This document shows, piece by piece, positions 63,001 to 64,000 of a stretch of 64,000 bases of DNA; the stretch's first letter is position 1; each line of letters opens with the position of its first letter. Location: assembly GCA_934047225.1 (NCBI GenBank), contig OW203986.1, forward strand, positions 11,225,221 through 11,289,220, in the 5' to 3' direction. The translations under genes and the position numbers were made by a program. Under the pieces are notes generated by a model. That model did not search any database. It saw only the letters and a list, made by a program, of their open reading frames with translations, and had not been told where the DNA came from. Source of the stretch: Ypsolopha sequella. Its lineage: Eukaryota; Arthropoda; Insecta; Lepidoptera; Ypsolophidae.

Positions 63001-63448
63001 ATGCATAATAACAATAAGCTAAGTGACGTCATTCTAAATCAAATATGGCGTGCGCCCCAAGATGACGGACTAAATTTCTCTAACCACCTTCATGACATGG
63101 GTATCAAATGAAAGGGTTTACCAAGCAGAATACTTAACGTCCTTTTAAATTAAAAAGGATGGATGCCATAAGATTCCGGACTAAAATTCTTTTCCCATCT
63201 TCTTGACATGGTTATCAAATTGTTGCGTGAAACGTTATATTACATGTATTTCTGATGATTAACAGCCAAATATATTCCAACAGACATCCCGGTATCGATG
63301 TGGCGGCTACTCAAGAACCCGGTGTACGTGGTGACGTGTCTCGGCGCGTGCATGGAGCTCATGATCGTGTCCGGCTTCGTCGTCTTCCTGCCCAAGTACC
63401 TCGAGACGCAGTTCTCTCTGGGGAAGAGCCAGGCTAGCGTGTTCACTG
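26976..63448 (+). CDS. Oatp: Organic anion transporting polypeptide (SLCO/Oatp), 5' part of gene
   Basis: A membrane transporter of the SLCO family, which carries amphipathic organic anions across the plasma membrane. Nine exons join in frame to 480 codons: 26976-27046, 40824-40988, 41233-41368, 41452-41668, 41953-42155, 42227-42368, 55190-55297, 60608-60841 and 63284-63448. All junctions are GT/AG. Residues 1-124 form a hydrophilic N terminus. Membrane segments follow at about 125-150, 165-190, 192-216, 268-296, 312-336, 357-382 and 437-460. SGLIASSYEIGNVITVIFVS (about 168-187) and RWVGMWWGGY (353-362) are family hallmarks. An in-frame TGA at 26955 and A at -3 support the start. The C-terminal half, with the remaining membrane segments, lies beyond 64000. 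The VTLQQALSSGYINSVITTIE region suggests the insect Oatp30B / vertebrate SLCO5A1-like group rather than the ecdysone importer Oatp74D, but subfamily is inference. Confidence 0.93.
28381..28860 (-). repeat. 'GGGTTCCGT' lepidopteran repeat, near full length
   Basis: ACCGGCCAAGTGCGAGTCAG then CTAGGGTTCCGTA at the left; AAGTTATGAGGCTGTGACAT, ACGGACGGACGGACAACGG and TACTACGGAACC at the right. It is antiparallel to 6640-7010 and shares the GAGTC/CGACTC word with 22313-22650. Confidence 0.8.
29192..29583 (+). pseudogene. YqaJ-like exonuclease fragment, frameshifted
   Basis: A frame open from 29192 to 29488 encodes NSNWYYQVQGQLYVTERRLC followed by LFGIWVGDNELVHIERITRD and DDFWMTKMERKLIQFY. This matches the C-terminal part of YqaJ/lambda-exonuclease-type domains found in many insect repeat-encoded proteins, where a Q-x-Q-G-Q-L strand precedes an ERI-x-RDD-x-FW segment. 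The metal-binding E-x-K motif expected upstream is not seen. The similarity then appears to pass into another frame (29449-29583, NTRYSESDSEMSLFATEH), implying a frameshift. A frame at 28862-29065 may be the eroded upstream part; 28381-28860 would then be a later insertion. The family call is from memory of the motif pattern, and the biological role of such copies is unclear. Confidence 0.6.
29820..30860. mobile_element. Tc1/mariner-like element, internally deleted, 1041 bp
   Basis: Terminal inverted repeats CAGTCTATTCCATTTACGAG and CTCGTAAATGGAATAGACTG are flanked by TA at 29818-29819 and 30861-30862. CAGT ends with a TA duplication fit the IS630-Tc1-mariner superfamily. The body keeps both ends of a transposase gene but not its middle. 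Confidence 0.88.
30349..30770 (+). pseudogene. Transposase remnant: N- and C-terminal pieces, catalytic core missing
   Basis: The first piece (to about 30530) reads FVISRKTVSQISKEKHGK and SPLKKKVRRSIVTQ, like the tail of a helix-turn-helix DNA-binding region followed by the basic linker of Tc1-type transposases. The second piece (30534-30770, another frame) reads ACYNVTAANWNSVVLR and DALIDNQIIINTVDPTDDGE with an acidic tail. That resembles the C terminus after the DDE domain in an insect Tc1-like family. About 200 or more codons holding the DDE residues are absent between them. The copy cannot make transposase but could be mobilised in trans, since its ends are intact. Similarity is judged by eye. 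Confidence 0.55.
31047..31175 (+). pseudogene. Short coding-like fragment, Ser/Pro/Thr-rich
   Basis: A frame of about 42 codons reads VDPSPISEQQSSYDTSQPGP then STSTHTTEQIVRLKIPSGRI and a stop. Its composition is unlike the AT-rich surroundings and looks like a disordered linker of an element-encoded protein. It may belong with the decayed gene at 29192-29583, from which it is separated by the Tc1-like insertion. The partner is inferred only from proximity. Confidence 0.3.
31190..31300 (+). repeat. 'GAGCGAAGCG' dispersed repeat
   Basis: GCGACGAAGAGCGAAGC, AAGGAGCGAGTTAGGTTTACAT, then GAGCGAAGCGG. Same order as 18395-18505. Confidence 0.65.
31383..31628 (+). repeat. 'CCCACTCGCAC' repeat, uninterrupted copy
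   Basis: It runs from AAGAAAACGCGATTGGATG to GGAGTAACAGGGACGCTAAA without interruption. It therefore shows the empty sites for the insertions at 23880 (single TTAA) and at 11951. Confidence 0.8.
31629..32452. other. Intronic, no gene; one G/C-rich patch
   Basis: 32165-32335 is much richer in G/C than its surroundings and shares no repeat. It contains GAGTCACGTGAGGTCACG, an E-box (CACGTG) next to an AGGTCA nuclear-receptor half-site. Regulatory function is only a guess. Confidence 0.35.
32453..32509. repeat. Perfect 26-bp hairpin
   Basis: The arms AATTTGTTCAGTATACTTAA-TAGACC and its exact complement enclose the 5-nt loop AGGGG. There is no flanking similarity to a MITE. See findings. Confidence 0.95.
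32967..33289. mobile_element. TTAA-flanked foldback element, solitary copy, 323 bp
   Basis: The ends GAGCGGTTTCGCAGCCGGATTG and CAATCCGGCCGCGAAATCGCTC are flanked by TTAA at 32963-32966 and 33290-33293. Arms are the same as in the nested pair at 14596-15277. Confidence 0.92.
33556..33900 (+). repeat. 'GTCCAGCAGTGGACG' lepidopteran repeat
   Basis: GGTGGTAGGGCTGATGCCGAG, GAGAGTAAGAGGACAGCTC, ACCGATGGATGGCGGTATA, GGTTCCGGCACCGCG, then GTCCAGCAGTGGACGAACTA and GATGGATAGATGGATGG. It is antiparallel to 13140-13445. Open frames inside (33704-34018) are accidental. Confidence 0.85.
33901..34661. other. Intronic, AT-rich; a 102-bp direct duplication
   Basis: ACAAGCTCGTCAAGATAAAA followed by CACACAATAAT occurs at about 34516 and again at about 34618, so roughly 100 bp is duplicated in tandem. 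Nothing else recognised. Confidence 0.5.
34662..34898. mobile_element. TA-flanked foldback MITE
   Basis: The ends CAAGGTGTAACCATATTTGA and CAAATATGGTTACACGTTG are bounded by TA. The arms pair through GCTTATTCAGTCAATGGTAT and AGAACAACTTTTA or its equivalent. A sister copy is at 51595-51845. Ends and TA target suggest a Tc1/mariner-type MITE (inference). Confidence 0.8.
35148..35614 (+). mobile_element. TTAA-type repeat element, 467 bp
   Basis: TTAA at 35144-35147, then GGGCCTTACTATTGCCAAAT; the right end is GGCGATGGTAATCGCC followed by ATAA, a mutated TTAA. The body closely matches 21059-21499. Confidence 0.85.
35692..35782. repeat. Hairpin, about 40-bp arms
   Basis: AAATATAATTTGACCCGATT (left) and AATCGGGTCAAATTATATTT (right) are the core of a near-perfect foldback around GTCAAAT. 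The outer parts TACGAGTACAGTTC / GAACTACACGTA pair imperfectly. Confidence 0.85.
35882..36072. repeat. Foldback MITE-like repeat
   Basis: GCTAGTCACG...GATTTCGC, AGTTTCACTGT and GTTTCATCAGAGGCAAACAG (left) pair with CTGTTTGCCTCTGATGAAAC, ACAGTGAAACT and GCGAAATCACACCGTGAG (right). No certain target duplication. Confidence 0.75.
36073..40823. other. 3' part of Oatp intron 1, mostly unique
   Basis: No repeat shared with the window and no recognised gene. A weak two-block coding-like signal lies at 40041-40290 (see findings). Elsewhere, short frames such as 36661-36903 have no domain or partner. Confidence 0.4.
40824..40988 (+). CDS. Oatp: Oatp coding exon 2
   Basis: It follows acceptor TTTGTACAG and encodes RQESMYAMTGLYADAGCAEG, then an acidic/Ala stretch and a Pro/Ser-rich run (PSVPPPSHPP), ending at ICD plus two bases before donor CAG|GTTAAA. 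All in the cytosolic N terminus. G/C-rich compared with the intron. Confidence 0.88.
41036..41164. repeat. Perfect inverted repeat, 50-bp arms, in Oatp intron 2
   Basis: The left arm 41036-41085 (ATGATTTATATAAAAACGGC... ending GATCGGGAAAG) and the right arm 41115-41164 are exact complements around a 29-nt loop with GACTGACTGAACTGAAACTG. It sits in a 244-bp intron, between exons 2 and 3. Confidence 0.95.
41233..41368 (+). CDS. Oatp: Oatp coding exon 3
   Basis: Acceptor TTTTTTTACAG. A low-complexity DRDREREREK run is followed by the conserved pre-membrane DCGLLSWRPLFIQQF, where Oatps usually carry a CG motif just before segment 1. Ends in phase 0 at donor AAG|GTTTGT. Confidence 0.92.
41452..41668 (+). 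CDS. Oatp: Oatp coding exon 4 (membrane segments 1-2)
   Basis: It encodes VFVFFLSVLVTLQQALSSGY (segment 1), the loop TTIEKRFEIPSSLSG, and segment 2 IASSYEIGNVITVIFVSYLG, then SRRHIPVWIAV. Donor TTG|GTAAGG leaves one base. This is the most conserved stretch of the gene in the window. Confidence 0.95.
41953..42155 (+). CDS. Oatp: Oatp coding exon 5 (segment 3 and extracellular loop)
   Basis: Acceptor ATTTTCCAG. It encodes GAVIMGIGSLVFVVPHFIAE (segment 3) and then a long polar loop with two Cys residues up to PDNCIK. Ends in phase 0 at donor AAG|GTTTGT. Confidence 0.93.
42227..42368 (+). CDS. Oatp: Oatp coding exon 6 (segment 4)
   Basis: Acceptor TATTTTACAG. It encodes FMPVMVFVVAQLLLGCGGSP (segment 4) and TLGTTYVDDHVRPESSSMYI, the TYxDD motif typical of the family before segment 5. 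Donor TTG|GTGAGT. A dispersed repeat starts only about 25 bp into the following 12.8-kb intron. Confidence 0.95.
42395..42625 (-). repeat. 'GTCCACTGCTGGACATAGG' lepidopteran repeat
   Basis: CATCCATCAGCC, TTCGTCCACTGCTGGACATA, then TATATAAGGCCCGGCAATTGG and AGTAAGATGGTGGTACCTC. It is diverged from the copies at 13140-13445 and 33556-33900. It starts right behind the exon 6 donor. Confidence 0.75.
42650..43665. repeat. Degenerate tandem array around CGGCTCGGCCTTCGGCC
   Basis: AATAATTTC(G/A)T(C/T)CGGAAA...CGGCTCGGCCTTCGG and inverted versions (AGGCCTAAGGCCTAGCC, GCCGAAGACCGAGCC) recur near 42665, 42755, 42810, 42893 and 42968, then near 43390, 43450, 43530 and 43625 with a spacing of 60-95 bp. 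The 147-codon frame at 43292-43735 is a product of the array. Confidence 0.75.
43740..45679. other. Oatp intron 6, no gene; G/C-rich patches
   Basis: 43741-43772 resembles a worn Helitron 3' end (CGCGGGCCAAGTCGTGGGCA). 44625-44770 and 45165-45260 are much richer in G/C than the intron around them and share no repeat, so they are candidates for conserved regulatory DNA. No splice-compatible coding block was seen. Confidence 0.35.
45684..46050. mobile_element. Foldback MITE, 367 bp, TTAA-flanked
   Basis: Arms: GAGGCCTGCTGAGCAATCCTAG and CTAGGATTGCTCCACCGGCCTC; then TAGATATTCTTAAGGGAGTGT and ACACTCCCTTAAGAATATCTA; then AGAATATCTAGGTTCCCGAA and its complement. TTAA lies at 45680-45683 and 46051-46054. 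Confidence 0.85.
46107..46528. mobile_element. TTAA-flanked element, 422 bp
   Basis: The ends GGCGCTCTTATCCCA and TGGGATAAGAGCGCC are exact inverted repeats flanked by TTAA at 46103-46106 and 46529-46532. The interior is not a foldback. An open frame across the left end (46063-46407) contains GRPRKF but no recognisable domain. Confidence 0.85.
46998..50604 (-). mobile_element. Non-LTR retrotransposon, ORF2 and 3' end
   Basis: It holds one long coding frame. The 3' untranslated region contains a stem (CTGGCCATTAGGG with CCAACGGCCAG, 47075-47116), a CA-rich tract (47425-47500, GT-rich on plus) and a terminal AATAAAGATTTTTTCATTTT-type tail near 47000-47030. The short TTTTCATTTC repeats at the tail suggest a CR1/Jockey-type LINE. 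No ORF1 is visible upstream, so the copy is probably 5'-truncated. The 5' limit is approximate. Confidence 0.85.
47509..50439 (-). CDS. LINE endonuclease/reverse transcriptase (intact ORF2)
   Basis: A frame of about 976 codons from the ATG at 50439, open without a stop back to 50602. The apurinic-type endonuclease comes first: NILHINIRS, LILSECWL (catalytic Glu about residue 73), AIMGDINIDIL and ITDHDPV (about 230). A basic linker follows. The reverse transcriptase spans about 470-760: NNYRPISVL, FLDLTKAFDTV, FGVPQGSVLGP and the catalytic YADDT near residue 690. IKYLGVHIDSTLNW follows. No RNase H domain is seen. All catalytic motifs are present, so the protein looks functional. The element lies antisense in Oatp intron 6. 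The clade (Jockey/CR1 group) is inferred from motif style. The start is uncertain because upstream codons are open but lack an ATG. Confidence 0.93.
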   Translation of the reverse strand: MSDVINIADDIESLKVSDSYKCLPEYCKQVININNKNLNILHINIRSINHNFDQLRILLKRLDLKCEVLILSECWLSVNDNVPVLDGYVSHTSQFANQNDGVVIYTSGDLPCIVTEKKINNASCLVCTYGDDLAVVGIYRLFHKSADEFTKSLNKVLTSLEKYKTLAIMGDINIDILTRDEQVEQYLNTSASHGMISTHFYPTRVKKCYDHVILRTPLKASTFVIDTRITDHDPVLLSLELKRPREKPQANGIRIDKPKIIQDLLESDFSDVLSSNDTETCAEKFVSKISDIITQNSHVTKIPRKDRTIKPWITPGLLKCIRNRDRLQKKYKKQPENIINRLIYTRYRNFCNKLLKKLKRNHEKSLLEAAKNNAKATWKCIKNIAQLNKPTLPQKELLNLADDVKASVNGVNSFFANVGKSLAEKIVQNGSATASASPPQSVWKSKDSMAVVETDESEINRIILDLKSDCAVGWDNIPTTIIRAARLSLVPPLTIIFNRCLSQGIFPRVFKKAIVHPIYKAGNRDSVNNYRPISVLSILSKIFEKILNARLINYLNKNNILAKNQYGFRQGLSTEDAVIDLTNTVVKNLESKNKCVGIFLDLTKAFDTVSVPLLLTKLETIGVRGLVLNIFNSYLNERTQRVKISSHISDDENVTFGVPQGSVLGPTLFLVYINDLCRLNLRRCKIITYADDTALIVQGKTWPKTRKIAEEILRDVMIWLSDNLLTLNTSKTKYVTFSLKPCYQPSENDFKLTAHECNHSMASCICSPLTRVDNIKYLGVHIDSTLNWHQHIEKLTSRIRKLCFVFKKLRSAADFHTLKVVYFSLAQSLLTYCIPAWGGADKTSMLNLERAQRAVLKVMTYKRFRHSTTLLYKECKVLTVRQLFVLNTVLRVHTSLIYDPTHISNKRRKDKVCPIIPHRTSFAKRHYCIISPYLYNTISKTFSIYHLTKFKCKTAVSKWLAELNYDETENLLRVGE
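50782..51275 (-). mobile_element. TTAA-flanked element, copy A (inverted to copy at 54485)
   Basis: TTAA at 50778-50781 and 51276-51279. The body (AGTATTACGCGTCCAAGAAAA, AGGCCAAAGAGCCAACATATAA, GTTGCTAGGGTATGCCATC) is antiparallel to 54485-54984. It differs by an extra inverted duplication forming a hairpin at 51187-51245. Confidence 0.8.
51187..51245. repeat. Perfect 29-bp hairpin
   Basis: ATTACTCGTCCAGCACAATA... and its exact complement are separated by a single G. The sister element at 54485-54984 has only one arm. Confidence 0.95.
51595..51845. mobile_element. TA-flanked foldback MITE, second copy
   Basis: CAAGGCGTAACCATATTTGA at the left; TTCAAAGATGGTTACCCC then TTACACGTTG at the right. 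Matches 34662-34898 except for a short insertion near the right end. Confidence 0.8.
52092..52628. mobile_element. hAT-type MITE, CAGTGTTGCC ends, 537 bp
   Basis: The ends CAGTGTTGCCAGACC and GGGTCTGGCAACACTG are flanked by exact 8-bp repeats ATTCACTT at 52084-52091 and 52629-52636. The subterminal words GGGCAATT recur in both arms. 52330-52420 is a G/C-rich interior. No transposase. Confidence 0.93.
52990..53230. repeat. LINE 3'-end-like fragment
   Basis: TTATTTATTTATTTAATTTATT at 53007 is followed by GGTTAGTATTACAGAAAAAC and GCCTATCCTAGGG, the look of a reversed insect LINE 3' end. No coding. Confidence 0.4.
53262..53547. repeat. 'AGGGTTTTTGCCC' repeat piece plus a foldback
   Basis: 53262-53387 is a short piece of the GGGTTCCGT-type repeat (GCTGTCTGTCTGCG). 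53388-53547 is a foldback with ends AGGTAGCGTTCCTAAAC and GTTTAGGAACGCTACCT. No target duplication seen. Confidence 0.6.
53623..53970. mobile_element. hAT-type MITE, CAGGGGTGTCC ends, 348 bp
   Basis: The left end CAGGGGTGTCCAACAT and GGTGGGCCAGATTAGAT pair loosely with GCGGGCCGGATTGAGC and ATGTTGGACGGACCTG at the right. Exact 8-bp repeats GTCTAGAG flank it (53615-53622, 53971-53978). The GGGCCAGAT/GGGCCGGAT words and CAGGGGTGTCC ends are typical of hAT derivatives in animals. Confidence 0.92.
54120..54480. mobile_element. TTAA-type foldback MITE, second copy of 18698 family
   Basis: AAACTTAACTTTATGTTTCTTG at the left and TTTGCGCTAAGCAACTGACGT then TTAA (54481-54484) at the right. The left terminus is lost. 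It directly abuts the element at 54485, sharing that TTAA. Confidence 0.8.
54485..54984 (+). mobile_element. TTAA-flanked element, copy B
   Basis: TTAA at 54481-54484 and 54985-54988. It is antiparallel to 50782-51275. Together the two copies bracket 3.2 kb of intron in inverted orientation. Confidence 0.75.
55190..55297 (+). CDS. Oatp: Oatp coding exon 7 (segment 5)
   Basis: Acceptor TTTATTTCAG. It encodes GCMYSMAAFGPVLGFLLGAY (segment 5) and LLSFHMDSFSGTIISI. The split Gly codon with exon 6 gives SMYIGCMYSM, matching the family pattern. Donor TCG|GTAAGT. Confidence 0.95.
55797..56170. repeat. Foldback repeat in Oatp intron 7
   Basis: GGTGGATGATCCAAGGCA / TGCCTTGGACCATCCACC, then GGGAACCAATAACGACG / CGTTGTAATTGGTTCCC, then GCAAATAATCAG / CTGATTATTCGC. 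No matching target repeats. Open frames on the minus strand here are accidental. Confidence 0.75.
57021..58802. mobile_element. Large foldback element, 1.8 kb, with an inner foldback
   Basis: Arms of about 500 bp: TTGGGATAAATCGCCAAGT at 57032 against ACTTGGCGATTTATCCCAAG at 58782; AAACTCTTTTAGGATTAATT against AATTAATCCTAAAAGAGTTT; GGCGATAGCTTTGTT against AACAAAGCTATCGCC; AATACAAGGTTTTCCTTAAG against CTTAAGGAAAACCTTGTAT. Inside, 58050-58243 is a second foldback (TATGCATAAACATATTTT / AAAATATGTTTATGCATA). No gene. Confidence 0.85.
58803..60607. other. 3' part of Oatp intron 7, nothing recognised
   Basis: AT-rich. A short GGGTTCCGTCGTACC piece lies at 60209. Short frames have no domain. The polypyrimidine tract and acceptor of exon 8 lie at the end. 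Confidence 0.4.
60608..60841 (+). CDS. Oatp: Oatp coding exon 8 (family signature, segment 6)
   Basis: Acceptor CCTTCCAG. It opens with DPGDHRWVGMWWGGYILFG, which carries the Oatp superfamily signature, then segment 6 and FFSFPKVL. A cytosolic linker rich in Ala/Pro/Lys (KAAAAAGTSAPKTPAKPQ) follows. Donor AGG|GTAAGC leaves one base. Confidence 0.95.
60842..63283. other. Oatp intron 8, 2.4 kb
   Basis: Holds a LINE-tail-like piece at 62195-62245 (AATAGTTTATTTTGCAAAGTAG, shared with 26261-26510) and a palindromic patch at 61985-62075 (CGGAAATATCTACG and GCAGATATTTCCG). No gene; open frames such as 61740-62188 carry no recognised domain. Confidence 0.5.
63284..63448 (+). CDS. Oatp: Oatp coding exon 9 (segment 7)
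   Basis: Acceptor TTCCAACAG. It encodes DIPVSMWRLLKNPVYVVTCL, GACMELMIVSGFVVFLPKYL and ETQFSLGKSQASVFTG. Loop-NP-segment 7-FLPK is typical of Oatps. Donor CTG|GTCAGT. It is followed after only 15 bp by a decayed copy of itself. Confidence 0.95.
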
Positions 63449-63463
63449 GTCAGTATACAACAG

Positions 63464-63618
63464 ACATCCCAGTGTCGATGTGACGGCTGTTCAAGAACCC
63501 GTGACGTGTCTCGGCGCGTGCATGGAGCTCATGATCGTGTCCGGCTTAGTCGTCTTCCTGCCCAAGTACCTCGAGACGCAGTTCACTCTGGGGAAGAGCC
63601 AGGCTAGCGTGTTCACTG
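63464..63618 (+). pseudogene. Decayed tandem copy 1 of Oatp exon 9
   Basis: It follows exon 9 after the 15-bp spacer GTCAGTATACAACAG, which still offers an AG. It aligns throughout with exon 9 but has TGG changed to TGA at codon 7, a 10-bp deletion after AAGAACCCG (frameshift), and minor changes (GTCGTC preceded by TTA, TTCACT for TTCTCT). It keeps a donor-like CTG|GTCAGT. It cannot code for the transporter segment. Confidence 0.93.
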
Positions 63619-63633
63619 GTCAGTATACAACAG

Positions 63634-63721
63634 ACATCCCAGTGTCGATGTAGCGGCTGTTCAAGAACCCGTGACGTGTCTCGGCGCGTGCATGGAGCTC
63701 ATGATCGTGGCCGGCTTCGTC
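63634..63721 (+). pseudogene. Decayed tandem copy 2 of Oatp exon 9, truncated
   Basis: Preceded by the same 15-bp spacer. It shares with copy 1 the 10-bp deletion and CGGCTGTTC, but its stop is TAG rather than TGA at the same Trp codon. Homology ends at GGCTTCGTC (63721), where unrelated ATGACAGCAGG begins. Confidence 0.92.
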
Positions 63722-64000
63722 ATGACAGCAGGACAGTTTATTGCAATATTGTTAAGTGTGAAAAGAATAGCTTTATTATGTGCGTACTGTTCAAATTTTT
63801 AAACGAAACGAGACGCATCATCCATCAGGTTCATGGAGATAATGTCTGTATCTTTTATCTATCACAAATTGTTTTATAAGTATTAATAATTGCGACTAGG
63901 CTAACTAGCAAGAACATGTTTAAGGTGTAGCAACGGTATGTATGATTTATTTACAGTACGAAGGAAAGATCCGAATTATCATTATTTGTTTCAATTATTT
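63722..64000. other. Right edge, start of Oatp intron 9
   Basis: AT-rich, no gene recognised. The next coding exon of the transporter is expected beyond the window. Confidence 0.5.

Noticed and set aside
26976..63448. Identity as the ecdysone importer Oatp74D
   Set aside because: The segment 1-2 wording (VTLQQALSSGYINSVITTIE, SSYEIGNVITVIFVSYLG) fits the Oatp30B/SLCO5A1-like type better; decided from memory, so a database search should settle it.

Overview
The window is a eukaryotic, AT-rich, repeat-dense nuclear segment, most likely from a moth or butterfly. That inference rests on insect-style short exons with GT/AG introns and on several dispersed repeats typical of Lepidoptera: a Helitron-like element ending in a GCGGGCGAAGCCGCGGGC hairpin followed by CTAGT, the 'GGGTTCCGTACCC...GTCTGTCTGTC' repeat, and the 'GTCCAGCAGTGGACG' repeat. 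Species cannot be decided from the sequence.

Only one host gene is clear: a plus-strand organic anion transporting polypeptide (SLCO/Oatp family). Nine coding exons can be joined in frame from the ATG at 26976 to 63448. They give 480 codons without a stop, covering the cytosolic N terminus and transmembrane segments 1 to about 7, including the family signature RWVGMWWGGY. The 3' half, with the remaining membrane segments, lies beyond the window. Two introns are very long (27047-40823 and 42369-55189). The last exon is followed by two decayed tandem copies of itself.

No host coding gene is recognised in 1-26975. The rest of the window is a layered record of transposable elements. There are five hAT-type elements with perfect 8-bp target duplications (5931, 7378, 10227, 52092, 53623). 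One is 2.67 kb long and carries a trinucleotide array, a pentanucleotide array and a 121-bp tandem repeat. There are several TTAA-flanked families (14596/14663, 18698, 21059, 23880, 32967, 35148, 46107, 50782/54485), one of them inserted into itself. There is also a Helitron-like element split by a hAT element, and a Tc1-like deletion derivative lying between decayed coding fragments, one of which looks like a YqaJ-type exonuclease.

The one long intact reading frame is a non-LTR retrotransposon endonuclease/reverse transcriptase (47509-50439, minus strand), antisense inside intron 6 of the transporter gene. A second, 5'-truncated reverse transcriptase fragment (11951-12992) has an exact 11-bp target duplication. 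I found no CRISPR array, rRNA or functional tRNA. I found no convincing new biological system. The most unusual signals are the tandem exon decay at the right edge, the satellite-bearing hAT element, the nested insertions that date one another, and a hairpin that looks like a template-switch event.
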